From Streptococcus infantis (lineage in GTDB: Bacteria > Bacillota > Bacilli > Lactobacillales > Streptococcaceae), in NCBI RefSeq assembly GCF_015546995.1, contig NZ_JADMUH010000017.1, positions 1 to 40,232 of the forward strand: a DNA stretch of 40,232 nucleotides. Direction: 5' to 3'. Made by a program: the position numbers and the translations under genes. The notes beneath the pieces are model-generated. The model worked only from the letters and a program-made list of their open reading frames with translations. It was not told the DNA's origin and did no database searches. Every line of letters starts with the position of its first letter. The stretch's first letter is position 1. This document shows, in pieces, positions 9,194 to 18,232 of this stretch.

Positions 9194-10996
9194 TTATTCC
9201 AATCCTAATTTTTCAACAAGGGCTTCAAACTCATCTAAGCGGCGCTCAAAGACTGCAAAGGCATCATTAAGATAGTCTTCTTTTTCCATATCAACACCAG
9301 CTTTTCGCATGATATTTAGAGGATAGTCTGACTTCCCAGACTTGAGGTAATCAATATAACGGTCACGATCATCTTGACTACCGTGAACAATCTTTTCAGC
9401 TAAGGCCGAAGCTGCTGCAAAGCCTGTTGAATATTGATATACATAGTAATTATAGTAGAAATGAGGGATACGAGCCCACTCGTACTGAATTTGAGGATTG
9501 TCTTCCTTGCTCAAGCCATAATATTCTTGGTTCAAGTCAGCATAGAGATTGTTTAAGAACTCGCTTGTCAAGACTTCACCATTTTGATCGGCTTGGTGAA
9601 TAGCATGTTCAAATTCAGCAAATTGAGTTTGGCGGAACACTGTTCCACGGAAACCATCCAAGAAGTTATTGAGAATAGCAAAGCGTGTTGCGTCATCTTG
9701 AACTTCTTGCAATAATTTTTCAGTTAAGATATTTTCATTGGTTGTTGAAGCAATTTCTGCCAAGAAGATTGAGTAATCTCCGTATACATAAGGTTGAGTT
9801 TCACGCGTGTAGCTTGAATGCATACTATGACCTGTCTCATGTACAAGAGTAAAGAGATTGTCTAGGTTATCTTGCCAGTTAAGAAGCATGAAGGCATTAG
9901 TATTGTAGGAACCACCTGAATATGCACCTGAACGTTTGCCTTGGTTTTCATACACATCAATCCAACGTTCGCTAAAGGCGCGTTTAACACGACTCAAGTA
10001 ATCCTCACCAAGAACAGCCAAAGCTTCCTCTGCCTTCTTCAAGGCTTCCTCATAAGTAAAGCTGTATTCTACTGAAGACAGTGGTGTATAGACATCGTAC
10101 ATTTTAAGATCTGGAATACCCAAGATTTTTGAACGAAGTGAGAGATAACGATGCAATAATGGCAAATGCTTACGAACAGCAGATACTAAGTTGTCATAGA
10201 CACTTTCTGGAACAAAGTTCGCTGCAAGAGCTGCTTCACGCGCACTCTTGTAGTTCCGAACTTTTGCACGGTAGTTTTGTACTTTTACATTGGTCTGCAA
10301 GGTTTTAGCGTAAGTGTGCTGGTATTGCTCATAGGTAGAGTATAGTGCTTCATATGCACCACGACGAACTTCACGATTTTTAGATTCTACCAACCGCATA
10401 TAAACACCGTGTGATAATTGAACTTCATTTCCATCTTCATCTTGAACAAATGGAAAGACGATATCTGCATTATCTAAGATAGCAAAGGTTTCACTAGCTG
10501 CCCCGAAGATTTCACCAGCACCTGCAAGCAACTCTTCTTCACGTTGTGAAAGGACATGTTCCTTATTTTGCAATAGTTTATCAAAGAAATGTTTATAAGG
10601 CTGGAGTTTTGGTTCTTCTGCTAGAAAGTCTTGATACTGCTCTTCTGTGATAGCCATAAATTCTGGCTCATAGAAAGAGAAGACCTGGTCTAGTTGACTA
10701 TAAAGAGCCATTGCTTTTGCGTAGTATTCTTGATACTTAGCTACTCGTGTGTCTTGGTCGTTTTTCATATGTGCATAAACATAAAGTTTTTCAAGACGAC
10801 GGCTCAAATCCAAATAACGCTCTGTAATATTTAATAGGCTCTCTGCGCTATCCAAAAGATGTCCTTCAAGGCTAGCTGCTTCTTTTGTATCCTCGGTTAA
10901 TAGGGCTAATTCTTCTTCCCATTTTTGGTCTGTTTCAAAGATCGTTGATAGATCCCAAGTATCTTTTTCATTGATTTCATTTCGTTGTAATACCAT
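9194..10996 (-). CDS. pepF: Oligoendopeptidase F, M3 family
   Basis: This cytosolic zinc metallopeptidase degrades oligopeptides of about 6-20 residues. The 600-residue length is typical. The zinc site is HETGH at residues 386-390 within [13 protein letters not shown], and the third ligand is expected in [11 protein letters not shown] about 25 residues on. There is no signal peptide. It starts 18 bases after coiA with a GGAGG ribosome site and is followed at once by the O-methyltransferase. The pneumococcal homologue is also called pepB. Co-expression with coiA under the competence promoter is likely, though a separate promoter was not excluded. Confidence 0.96.
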   Translation of the reverse strand: MVLQRNEINEKDTWDLSTIFETDQKWEEELALLTEDTKEAASLEGHLLDSAESLLNITERYLDLSRRLEKLYVYAHMKNDQDTRVAKYQEYYAKAMALYSQLDQVFSFYEPEFMAITEEQYQDFLAEEPKLQPYKHFFDKLLQNKEHVLSQREEELLAGAGEIFGAASETFAILDNADIVFPFVQDEDGNEVQLSHGVYMRLVESKNREVRRGAYEALYSTYEQYQHTYAKTLQTNVKVQNYRAKVRNYKSAREAALAANFVPESVYDNLVSAVRKHLPLLHRYLSLRSKILGIPDLKMYDVYTPLSSVEYSFTYEEALKKAEEALAVLGEDYLSRVKRAFSERWIDVYENQGKRSGAYSGGSYNTNAFMLLNWQDNLDNLFTLVHETGHSMHSSYTRETQPYVYGDYSIFLAEIASTTNENILTEKLLQEVQDDATRFAILNNFLDGFRGTVFRQTQFAEFEHAIHQADQNGEVLTSEFLNNLYADLNQEYYGLSKEDNPQIQYEWARIPHFYYNYYVYQYSTGFAAASALAEKIVHGSQDDRDRYIDYLKSGKSDYPLNIMRKAGVDMEKEDYLNDAFAVFERRLDEFEALVEKLGLE

Positions 10997-11014
10997 AAAT
11001 TTCCTCCATCCTTT

Positions 11015-11971
11015 CTATTTTACCATATTTTTCGAGAAATACTGCTGATAAAAGGCAGGTGGATAGAGCTTTTGTTGCTGATTTTGTGGATTCAGTTCAT
11101 AATAAGCCTGAAAGTTGCGGTAATAATCATATAGATTTTGACTTATCTGACAAAAATGACCAGGTTCTATCGGCCTTACTTGGGGATACCAGTCCTGAGT
11201 CTTCAAATTTAATAGGTTTTCTCCTCTCAAGTAAGCTTGGGCTTGTTGCTTCATCCAATAGGGATTTTGATAATAGAGTTGTTTTTGAATGTAACGACAA
11301 ATATTCTTATCCTGTTCGACAGAAAAAGCAGTTAGCTCTTGCTGCTGGTAGGGACTACGTAAAATTTCTAGGAGATTTCCTTTGCCATAAGAAAATTCCT
11401 TGAGCTGATAATGGAGTTTCCCTTTCAAATCTTGGTGAAGGAGGTACTTGAGCCTCAAAACTTGTCTTTTATGGTCTAACTCCCAAAGATAAAATCCCAT
11501 ATTATTACTAAAATAAAGAAAATTTCTTTGAAGTTTAGTTAGTCGCTCTTTTATCCAGAGCTTTTCTCCCAGTAGCCAAAGAACTTGAATTCCCAGACTT
11601 CGATAACCATTACTTCTCTCCCGTAAAAGTTCACAAGAAATAGGACTACACTGAACTTCCAGTGCTAATTGCTTATTGATAAAGATATCTGCGATTTGCT
11701 TAAGTTCAGGAATCGGATATTCCATTTCTACTTCAGCATCTTTCTTAGCCCAATTTAAAAGTGCCACCTTATTCTCCAAATGTTCTGGTCCTTCATTCTC
11801 ATGATAAAAATCACAACTTTTTAAACTTTCATGCGCAAAATGAGTTCTTACATTTTTTCCTTTTTTCAAGCGAACACTCGTTCCGCAAGCTGGACAATAA
11901 TAAGCTTGTTTCTTTACTTCATTCTCTAACGCGTTGATTAAATGACCTTTTTTATCTCTAGCTAAAAACAT
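11015..11971 (-). CDS. coiA: Competence protein CoiA
   Basis: CoiA is a late competence protein needed for natural transformation, acting in the cytosol with incoming single-stranded DNA and the recombination machinery. The 318-residue protein starts with a zinc-finger-like patch (YYCPACGTSVRLKK followed by THFAHES and a further Cys/His). A nuclease-like core has ADIFI and LEVQCSPIS, consistent with the D...ExQ version of the PD-(D/E)xK fold used by CoiA. Length matches the family. A ComX-type box TTCGAATA lies 20 bases upstream of the ATG, and a terminator for the preceding gene sits just before it. Its presence implies the strain is potentially transformable. Confidence 0.95.
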   Translation of the reverse strand: MFLARDKKGHLINALENEVKKQAYYCPACGTSVRLKKGKNVRTHFAHESLKSCDFYHENEGPEHLENKVALLNWAKKDAEVEMEYPIPELKQIADIFINKQLALEVQCSPISCELLRERSNGYRSLGIQVLWLLGEKLWIKERLTKLQRNFLYFSNNMGFYLWELDHKRQVLRLKYLLHQDLKGKLHYQLKEFSYGKGNLLEILRSPYQQQELTAFSVEQDKNICRYIQKQLYYQNPYWMKQQAQAYLRGENLLNLKTQDWYPQVRPIEPGHFCQISQNLYDYYRNFQAYYELNPQNQQQKLYPPAFYQQYFSKNMVK

Positions 11972-11990
11972 ATATCCCCCTTTTCTACTT

Positions 11991-11998
11991 TATTCGAA
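11991..11998 (-). promoter_or_regulatory. Candidate ComX (cin-box) promoter of coiA
   Basis: TTCGAATA on the minus strand differs at one base from the streptococcal cin-box TACGAATA. It follows a T-rich stretch, as many such sites do, and lies 20 bases before the coiA ATG. Confidence 0.68.
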
Positions 11999-12004
11999 AA
12001 GAAA

Positions 12005-12035
12005 GAGAAGAAAAAGGCTGACCAACTCAACCTTT
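12005..12035 (-). terminator. Terminator after the DUF1887 gene
   Basis: On the minus strand AAAGGTTGA pairs with TCAGCCTTT (12027-12035 and 12013-12021) around a 5-base loop, followed by TTTTTCTTCTC. The T-rich tail abuts the coiA ComX box. Confidence 0.78.
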
Positions 12036-12052
12036 CTCCCATTTATTCTCAA

Positions 12053-13201
12053 CTAATTCAGTTGTTTTCTAATATATTTCTGCAACATAGGAATGAGATT
12101 CTGTATTTGATCCTGCTTTATCACCATTACACCATATTCTTGACAACGATGACTGTAAACGGGGTTAATCTTGCCTGAGCAAACAATCATCTTCAAACAA
12201 TTATCACCTGCAAAATGATTGGCATAAACTTCAAGTTCGTTAATAGCTTCAACTGCTAGATCCGTCATTTTACAAGAAATGAAAACTACAGAGTGACCTT
12301 TACGAAGAATAACATCAATCTCATTTTGAACATTGTCAGCCTCAGGAAAAATCCCATTCCAGTCAATTTCAGTACCAATCATACATTCATCAAAATACTC
12401 CGACTCGAGGGCTAGTAAATAGATATACAATTCTAAAATATGCCCTTTTGTTCGACATAACAGATGTGCTTCTGGTGTTGGGAATGTATAAGTGACAGTA
12501 TCTGTTGTTTCCTCTTCTACTTTCAATAAATTAGCTTCTGTGAACAAAGGAATCAAGCTACTGGGGTAAGAATAAATTTTTCCATTACTCTTCAAAACTT
12601 TTGCTGTTTCAGCGTGAAAATCATTTGTTTTTGCCAGTGCAAAGAATTGGGTAATCTGATACCATTTTTCAGGATTTTCGATAGCATATTTGGCCAATTT
12701 TTTTATAGCTAGCACTTGCTTATTAGAATGCTGAGGCCTTCTTGATTTAAGGACTTTTCCACCACGTAAAGATATCAATTGTTCAATAGATAAACTTGGG
12801 ATAGCTAAATCTTTATCCTTTATGTTACCCCTATCCCAGGAATACTGCCTTCCTTGTTCAACATCCATAGCAATAATGGGAATACCTTTCTCCAAACCAT
12901 ACTGATATAGAACTATCGCTAATAGATTATCTCCACCAAAAACATCGATGGTCACTGACTCAAAATCATTGATAAATACGTCTAATTCCTGGCAGATATT
13001 TTCTAGGTGGAATTGTCGAAAATGTACTTGTTTTAAGTGTGGAACTTGTTCCATTAGAAAATGCTTCAAGGATAGCTTATCTTCCTCAGCAATTTTTCTT
13101 GTAGAAAGGTATAAAATCTCATCACAATCACTGACAAAAGCTTGGTAGACATTTTTCTCAATGGTATGACGGTCGTACAGTTCAATTAAAAGACTAGTCA
13201 T
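12053..13201 (-). CDS. DUF1887 (Card1/Can2-like) CARF-domain PD-(D/E)xK protein
   Basis: Family members are cyclic-oligoadenylate sensors joined to a nuclease, usually in type III CRISPR defence. The 382-residue protein has an N-terminal Rossmann-like CARF half. It carries DVFGGDNLLAI (about 86-96), a degenerate form of the family TGG-K-M motif. A helical linker follows (about 160-245). The C-terminal PD-(D/E)xK half has Glu257, NEID with Asp296, and FISCK with Lys311. The position two before the Lys is Ser309 where an acid is usual. It has its own promoter, an AGGAGG ribosome site and a terminator. No cas10, csm or cas1/2 gene is in the window, so it is an orphan here. Family is fairly sure; ligand and activity are inferred. 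Confidence 0.8.
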   Translation of the reverse strand: MTSLLIELYDRHTIEKNVYQAFVSDCDEILYLSTRKIAEEDKLSLKHFLMEQVPHLKQVHFRQFHLENICQELDVFINDFESVTIDVFGGDNLLAIVLYQYGLEKGIPIIAMDVEQGRQYSWDRGNIKDKDLAIPSLSIEQLISLRGGKVLKSRRPQHSNKQVLAIKKLAKYAIENPEKWYQITQFFALAKTNDFHAETAKVLKSNGKIYSYPSSLIPLFTEANLLKVEEETTDTVTYTFPTPEAHLLCRTKGHILELYIYLLALESEYFDECMIGTEIDWNGIFPEADNVQNEIDVILRKGHSVVFISCKMTDLAVEAINELEVYANHFAGDNCLKMIVCSGKINPVYSHRCQEYGVMVIKQDQIQNLIPMLQKYIRKQLN

Positions 13202-13244
13202 CTTAAGACCTCCTAGACAAAAAAGTCTGAAAGAATAGTGGGCG

Positions 13245-13278
13245 ATCAGAATCGTTTTAAAACTATCACAATTCTGAT
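13245..13278. repeat. Inverted repeat in the 5' leader of the DUF1887 gene
   Basis: ATCAGAAT (13245-13252) and ATTCTGAT (13271-13278) are perfect 8-bp arms around an 18-base spacer. They lie between the extended -10 and the ribosome site. They could be an operator or an RNA hairpin. Confidence 0.55.
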
Positions 13279-13304
13279 TAATTTCATCGACTTCTCCTAC
13301 TTCT

Positions 13305-13313
13305 AGTATAGCA
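13305..13313 (-). promoter_or_regulatory. Extended -10 promoter of the DUF1887 gene
   Basis: TGCTATACT on the minus strand is a TG-extended -10, about 105 bases before the ATG. No convincing -35 is seen. It gives the gene transcription separate from tehB. Confidence 0.6.
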
Positions 13314-13350
13314 TAAATTGAGAATTCCCTTTCTTATTAGGGTAATAAAT

Positions 13351-13387
13351 AAGGAATAGAAAACGACTGCTCTCTATTCCTTTTTTT
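13351..13387. terminator. Terminator-like hairpin after tehB
   Basis: AAGGAATAG (13351-13359) pairs with CTATTCCTT (13374-13382), with T-rich sequence on both sides (TTTTTTT on plus, TTATTTATTA on minus). It follows the tehB stop and would close the rnr-smpB-tehB transcript. Confidence 0.6.
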
Positions 13388-13390
13388 CAT

Positions 13391-14251
13391 TTATTTTACT
13401 TTTTTAGCCAACATAGTCGCAAAGCGTAGTTGAATACGATTACCATTCTCATCACGACGATGGAGATGGCCGGGATTTTCATTGTACTTAATCAATTCCC
13501 AGTCCTTGTAATAATTTGCCAACTCACCCTCTTTGAAGGTAAATGGGAAATGAACTGAACATGGATAATCTTCTGTATCCATGGCACACACAATCAAATT
13601 GTAACCCCCAATTGAGGTTTGCTCCTGCATGTTTTGGATAATAGCCGGAATACGATCTGCTTGTAAAAACATGAGCACAACTGTCGATACGATAAAATCG
13701 TAAGTTTGTCCGATGCTTGCTGAATTGATATCATAGAGACCAACAGGCATTTCCAAATCTTCTTGCTCCACGATACTTTGCAAGATTTCAAGGGAAAGTT
13801 CATTTTGGTCAACTGCTGTAACATCAAATCCATGTTGAGCTAGAAAGAGTGCATTTCTACCCTGACCACATCCTAGATCAAGTGACTTACATGGTTTGAC
13901 CGTCTGCATAGCTTCTAAGACTTCCGAATGAACTGGATTGCTATTGTATTTCTTTGGGAAATAATCCTCTGGTTTACAATAAAATTCCAAATACCATTCC
14001 ACATCTTCTGTGGCAGCTTCCACTCTGTGCCAAGCTTGAGGTTGTGCCATAGGATTATCAGCACCTGCTTCAAAGAGGTGCTCAGCTATAACTTCTCCCT
14101 CTTCAGTCAACTCAATAAACTTAAGAGTCCCTTTTAATACGGTAATCTTGCCCCAGGTTCCGATCTTAGTATTGTGTTTTCTTTGAACAGCCTCTGGCAT
14201 GGTGTCTTTATTCCAGACAGGCATGCGTTTGTAGGCAACTAGTTTTTCCAT
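13391..14251 (-). CDS. tehB: SAM-dependent methyltransferase TehB with N-terminal cupin domain
   Basis: TehB-type proteins methylate tellurite/selenite-like oxyanions with SAM. The physiological role in streptococci is unclear. The 286-residue protein has an N-terminal DUF1971 cupin-like domain (about 1-100, including the PQAWHRVEAATEDVEWYL segment). A class I methyltransferase domain follows, with SLDLGCGQGRNALFLA and VTAVDQN for SAM binding. I chose the ATG at 14249-14251, which has AAAGAG eight bases upstream. A GTG nine bases earlier is the alternative. It lies 14 bases after smpB and is probably the last gene of rnr-smpB-tehB. Confidence 0.88.
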   Translation of the reverse strand: MEKLVAYKRMPVWNKDTMPEAVQRKHNTKIGTWGKITVLKGTLKFIELTEEGEVIAEHLFEAGADNPMAQPQAWHRVEAATEDVEWYLEFYCKPEDYFPKKYNSNPVHSEVLEAMQTVKPCKSLDLGCGQGRNALFLAQHGFDVTAVDQNELSLEILQSIVEQEDLEMPVGLYDINSASIGQTYDFIVSTVVLMFLQADRIPAIIQNMQEQTSIGGYNLIVCAMDTEDYPCSVHFPFTFKEGELANYYKDWELIKYNENPGHLHRRDENGNRIQLRFATMLAKKVK

Positions 14252-14265
14252 ATTCTTCACTCTTT

Positions 14266-14733
14266 CTATCGGTGGTTAACAGCTTTCATAACACGCGCAA
14301 TATCACGATCTTGCTCACGGCGTTTGATAGACTCACGTTTATCGTAATCGTGTTTCCCTTTTGCAAGTCCTAAAAGGAGCTTGGCATAGCCATCTTTGAT
14401 ATAAACTTTAAGAGGAACCAGCGTCATCCCCGTTCCTTTTGTTTCTTGCTCTAACTTCTGGATTTGCTTTTTATGAAGGAGAAGTTTACGACGACGTTCT
14501 GGTTCCTGATTCCAGATATTCCCTTCTTCATAAGGAGCGATATGAACATTGCTCAACCAGACTTCACCATTTTTTACTTGGGCAAATCCGTCTTTTAAAT
14601 TGATACGAGCTGCTCGAACACTCTTGATCTCTGTACCAGTTAGAACCATTCCTGCTTCTAGCGTATCTACGATAGTATAGTCGTGATGCGCTTTTTTATT
14701 TTGCGCGACGACCTTTCCCTCGCCCTTTGCCAT
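14266..14733 (-). CDS. smpB: SsrA-binding protein SmpB
   Basis: SmpB binds tmRNA and brings it to stalled ribosomes for trans-translation. The 155-residue protein shows the expected core ([41 protein letters not shown]) and the C-terminal basic tail ending in MKAVNHR. That tail enters the empty mRNA channel. Its ATG lies inside the 3' end of rnr (38-base overlap, different frame), and its GGAG ribosome site is also inside rnr. The pair is therefore made from one mRNA. RNase R, the upstream product, is known to degrade non-stop mRNA in the tmRNA pathway, so the coupling fits function. Confidence 0.98.
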   Translation of the reverse strand: MAKGEGKVVAQNKKAHHDYTIVDTLEAGMVLTGTEIKSVRAARINLKDGFAQVKNGEVWLSNVHIAPYEEGNIWNQEPERRRKLLLHKKQIQKLEQETKGTGMTLVPLKVYIKDGYAKLLLGLAKGKHDYDKRESIKRREQDRDIARVMKAVNHR

Positions 14734-17038
14734 GCTTGGCTCCTTTCTTTGCTACTTCCTTATAAAAAGGTTTCTTGCTCTTTTTCTTCTTGTCTTTTGA
14801 TGAATGCTTGCGCTTATCACTTGAGCGACCAACTTTTTTCTTGTCTTCTTTCTTATCAGAACGACGACCTCTATCCTTGCGGCCAGACGGTTTTAAACCT
14901 TTCTCAATGACATCAAACTCGCTTGGGATAAAAGAAAAATCAATCTCACCAGTCATTTTATCGGCTCTTTCGACACGAATACGAATCTGTTGTCCCACAC
15001 GGAAGGTTGTCCCTGATTTCTCTCCACGAAGAGTCAAATCACGTTCATTGAAATGGTAAAACTCAGGCAGATTTGTAATATGAATCAAGCCTTCGACTGT
15101 ATTTGGCAATTCAACAAAAAAACCAAATTTGACGATACTTGATACTACTGCATCATACTCTTCACCCACAAACCCTTCCATGTATTCGGCTTTTTTCATA
15201 GCTTCAACTTCACGTTCAGCTTCGATAGCCCGACGCTCACGATTGGATGATTGAGTTGCAATCTCTGGAATGACCTGTTCAAAATGTTCCGCCACTTCTT
15301 TAGAACGTCCATAGTCACGAATCATACGGTGAACAAGGAGGTCCGGGTAACGGCGAATCGGACTGGTAAAGTGAGTGTAGTAGTCTGCAGCTAATCCATA
15401 GTGACCGTGATTATACTCAGAATAACGAGCCTGCTGCATCGAACGGAGAAGCATCATGGACAATACATCCGCATATGGCTCGCCTTCAACAGCACTCATG
15501 ATGTCTTGGAGTACTTCCTGGCTAATCTCACTGGCAGTCCCATAAATTCGCAATCCAAAACTTGAAGCGTAATCAATAAACTTCTGAACTTTCTCAGCTT
15601 TAGGCTCCTCGTGAATCCGATAGATAAAAGGTAGGTCCAGCTTGCTAAAGTGCTCGGCAACCGTTTCGTTAGCAATCAACATAAAGGACTCAATCATACG
15701 TTCAGCAACGCCACGATGACGAAGAACAATATCAACTGGCTTGCCTTTTTTATCTACCAAAATCTTAGCTTCATTGGTATCAAAATTTAAAGCACCACGC
15801 TTGATTCGCATACTTTCCAAAGTCTCATGGAGTTTGGCCATAAGTTCGATACTAGGAACAATTTTCTTATAGTCTTGTCTCTTCTCCTCGTCACCTGCTA
15901 GGATGTCATTGACATCACTATAGGTCATACGGAAACTTGTCTTGATAACAGTCTGAGTAATCGTATAATTACGAACACGACCATTTTTATCAATCTCCAT
16001 AATAGCAGACTGAGTCAAGCGGTCCACTTGAGGGTTAAGAGAACAGATTCCGTTTGAGAGGCGCTCTGGCAACATTGGAACTACACGGTCTGTCACATAT
16101 ACAGAGGTCGCACGATTGAGGGCTTCTTTGTCAAGAGCAGAATCTTCCGTTACATAATATGAAACATCCGCGATATGAACTCCTAGTTCTATATTTCCAT
16201 TTTTTAATGGTTTGATATGAACAGCGTCATCCAAATCTTTTGCATCAGCTCCATCAATGGTAAAAGTAATTTCATCTCTTAAGTCCAGACGACCTTCCAG
16301 ATCATTCTCTGATGGAGCGTCTGGCACATTTTCTGCCTCTTTGAGAACAGCCTCTGGAAACTCAGATACAATGTCCATTGACTCCAAGACCTCAAGAACG
16401 TCAATCCCCGCATCTGTAGAATGTCCAACCACATCTAGGACACTAGCGACAAAGAAATCGTGTTTCTTACTTGGGTACTTATCGATAAAGACCTTGAGAA
16501 CCTCCGTACCGTCTAATTGAATAGCTGGCTTCTTAACGTAGATTGGTTGACTAATCTTTTGATTTTTTGAACGGATGTAACCTGCATACTTGGGTTTTTC
16601 CTCATCAAGAACGATTTGACCAACAACCGTCGTCAAACTGTGTTCTAAAATATCGATAATCTTTGCTTCAGCTGCAGTTCCTTTTTGGCGATCCGCAACC
16701 TTCTTGATTACAATTTCAACAGTATCGCCATCAATGGCATAGTTAACATCATTTTTTCCTACAAAAAGATCATCTTCCTCGCCTTCAAGACTAACAAAGC
16801 CGAAGCCATTTTTATGGGCATGGAAAATTCCTTTAAGAGTAATCTCGTGTTTTTTCTTTTGGTCCAAGGTGAGACTACCATCTTCTTCAAAGCGAATTTG
16901 GTGCTTTCTCTCCATCAGGGACAAGGTTTTAATGAGCTCTCGAAAGTCCTTGGAACCGTCCTTTCCAAGAGCTTGAGCCAAGTCATTTACAGTGACTCGT
17001 CCCTTTTCTTTTAAATATTCTTTTATTCTATCTTTCAT
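14696..17038 (-). CDS. rnr: Ribonuclease R, 3'-5' exoribonuclease
   Basis: RNase R degrades structured RNA in the 3'-5' direction and takes part in rRNA and tmRNA quality control. The 780-residue protein has an N-terminal winged-helix region, cold-shock-like OB domains ([19 protein letters not shown]), and the RNB catalytic domain. The RNB domain carries [16 protein letters not shown], with Asp residues for metal binding, and [11 protein letters not shown]. An S1 domain ([23 protein letters not shown]) comes next, and the C-terminus is a long Lys/Arg-rich tail from about residue 725. The start codon follows a weak GAAAG site. A terminator after secG upstream implies its own promoter, which I could not place with confidence. 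Confidence 0.97.
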   Translation of the reverse strand: MKDRIKEYLKEKGRVTVNDLAQALGKDGSKDFRELIKTLSLMERKHQIRFEEDGSLTLDQKKKHEITLKGIFHAHKNGFGFVSLEGEEDDLFVGKNDVNYAIDGDTVEIVIKKVADRQKGTAAEAKIIDILEHSLTTVVGQIVLDEEKPKYAGYIRSKNQKISQPIYVKKPAIQLDGTEVLKVFIDKYPSKKHDFFVASVLDVVGHSTDAGIDVLEVLESMDIVSEFPEAVLKEAENVPDAPSENDLEGRLDLRDEITFTIDGADAKDLDDAVHIKPLKNGNIELGVHIADVSYYVTEDSALDKEALNRATSVYVTDRVVPMLPERLSNGICSLNPQVDRLTQSAIMEIDKNGRVRNYTITQTVIKTSFRMTYSDVNDILAGDEEKRQDYKKIVPSIELMAKLHETLESMRIKRGALNFDTNEAKILVDKKGKPVDIVLRHRGVAERMIESFMLIANETVAEHFSKLDLPFIYRIHEEPKAEKVQKFIDYASSFGLRIYGTASEISQEVLQDIMSAVEGEPYADVLSMMLLRSMQQARYSEYNHGHYGLAADYYTHFTSPIRRYPDLLVHRMIRDYGRSKEVAEHFEQVIPEIATQSSNRERRAIEAEREVEAMKKAEYMEGFVGEEYDAVVSSIVKFGFFVELPNTVEGLIHITNLPEFYHFNERDLTLRGEKSGTTFRVGQQIRIRVERADKMTGEIDFSFIPSEFDVIEKGLKPSGRKDRGRRSDKKEDKKKVGRSSDKRKHSSKDKKKKSKKPFYKEVAKKGAKHGKGRGKGRRAK

Positions 17039-17089
17039 GTTTTCTTTCTAGATTGTTAAATTTTTTTGGTGTAAAACCTTATTTCTTTC

Positions 17090-17122
17090 AAAAATAAAAA
17101 TAGGCAAAGACCTAGTCTCGCC
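17090..17122 (-). terminator. Probable terminator after secG
   Basis: On the minus strand GGCGAGAC and GTCTTTGCC form an imperfect stem around TAG, followed by TATTTTTATTTTTG. It lies just after the secG stop. Confidence 0.6.
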
Positions 17123-17132
17123 CATTATTTTC

Positions 17133-17366
17133 TTATCTACTTGATAATACCGTCAATGCTAAGGCAATGGCTAGCCAGAAAAAGACTAAGATTCCTGTCA
17201 AACGTTGCATTACAGCTTCAAAACCACGCGCTTTGCTACGTTCAAACAAATCACCTGAGCTGGCATCAAATACATTGCTAGATTGATTTTTAGTTGGTTG
17301 CATAAAAATTGCAATCACAATCACAACAGATAATACTAATAAAATGGTTAATAATAGGTTATACAT
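17133..17366 (-). CDS. secG: Preprotein translocase subunit SecG
   Basis: SecG is the small auxiliary subunit of the SecYEG channel. The 77-residue protein has two hydrophobic spans (about residues 3-22 and 54-75). Between them is a polar loop with NVFDASSGDLFERSKARGFE, matching the family's Gly/Phe-containing cytosolic loop. The ATG has an AAGGAG site. It sits 39 bases after rpmG, the usual streptococcal rpmG-secG-rnr order, and is followed by a terminator-like hairpin. Confidence 0.93.
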   Translation of the reverse strand: MYNLLLTILLVLSVVIVIAIFMQPTKNQSSNVFDASSGDLFERSKARGFEAVMQRLTGILVFFWLAIALALTVLSSR

Positions 17367-17405
17367 ATCAAACTCCTTAAAATCCCTATTATTCTACCAT
17401 AATTT

Positions 17406-17555
17406 CTACTTAGATTCAAGATGTAGAGTCACTTTTCTTTCTTTGGGACAATACTTTAAGACTTCAATCTTATCTGGATGTGTTTTGGAGTTCTTACTGG
17501 TTAGATAATTCATGCTGCCACAAGAGGAGCATTTTAGATTAATTTTTACACGCAC
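17406..17555 (-). CDS. rpmG: 50S ribosomal protein L33
   Basis: This small gene encodes 49 residues of L33: [20 protein letters not shown], then the second half with KYCPKERK. The CSSC pair and one further Cys (in KYC) recall zinc-ribbon L33 types, though the second CxxC is incomplete. Translation appears to begin at GTG (17553-17555), the first possible start in frame; upstream the frame reaches a TAG stop ten codons earlier. No Shine-Dalgarno sequence lies just before the GTG, which is unusual for a ribosomal protein. A strong AGGAAGGAG does occur about 70 bases upstream, just after coaE. It lies between coaE and secG. Confidence 0.85.
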   Translation of the reverse strand: MRVKINLKCSSCGSMNYLTSKNSKTHPDKIEVLKYCPKERKVTLHLESK

Positions 17556-17638
17556 TAGATTTTTTGTATTTGATACTATTTCAATCTAAGATGATTTGAA
17601 CAAACAATACCAAAATTCTCCTTCCTAACAATGTTAAT

Positions 17639-18232
17639 TTATAGACACATTTCTTCAAGCAACTGAACTACTTGAGCTATCAACTGTTCCTGATTGCCAT
17701 TATTATCTAGACTGTGACTAGCCAGACTAATTTTTCTTTCTAAAGGCCATTGAGAGTTTAAACGGGATTCAGCTGCTTCTTTTGAGATTTGGTCCCGTTT
17801 CATTAATCGCTCCAATTGAACATCACGATTTACATAGACTAGCCAAGTTTCGTCAAACCATGAAGCATAGTCTTGCTCAAAAAGTAGGGGGATATCCATG
17901 AAAAAGAGAGCTTCTGTCTGAGCAAACTGATTTCGTAATGCAGCTAACTCCTCACGAATAATCTCACCTTGGGTTCTCTTAGACCATTCTTGCTCTTCAG
18001 GATTTGAAAAAATAAGACTAGCAAGTAAGGGGCGATTCAGTTCACCATTTTCAAGAAGTACCTTCCCCCCAAAATGCTCCACTAAAACCTGATAGAGTCG
18101 TCCACCAGGTTTTTGTAGTTGGTGGACGACTGCATCCGCATCTACAACTTGAAAACCTTTTTGTCTTAAAAATTCTGTGACAGTGGACTTCCCTGACGCA
18201 ATACCACCAGTAATTCCGATTATTTTTCCCAT
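17639..18232 (-). CDS. coaE: Dephospho-CoA kinase
   Basis: CoaE phosphorylates dephospho-CoA in the last step of coenzyme A synthesis. The 197-residue protein begins with the P-loop IIGITGGIASGKSTV, followed by VVDADAVVHQL and the DIPLLFE segment of the CoA-binding region. I start it at the ATG 18230-18232, preceded by AAAGGAG. The longer frame nine codons upstream lacks a ribosome site. The ATG overlaps the mutM stop (TGATG), and its ribosome site lies within the last codons of mutM, so the genes are coupled. Confidence 0.95.
   Translation of the reverse strand: MGKIIGITGGIASGKSTVTEFLRQKGFQVVDADAVVHQLQKPGGRLYQVLVEHFGGKVLLENGELNRPLLASLIFSNPEEQEWSKRTQGEIIREELAALRNQFAQTEALFFMDIPLLFEQDYASWFDETWLVYVNRDVQLERLMKRDQISKEAAESRLNSQWPLERKISLASHSLDNNGNQEQLIAQVVQLLEEMCL

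Noticed and set aside
11059..11403. Plus-strand 114-codon frame within coiA
   Set aside because: Antisense to a full-length CoiA with clear motifs; no start signal.
12053..13400. Type III CRISPR locus next to the CARF protein
   Set aside because: No cas10, csm/cmr, cas1, cas2 or repeat-spacer array is visible on either side.
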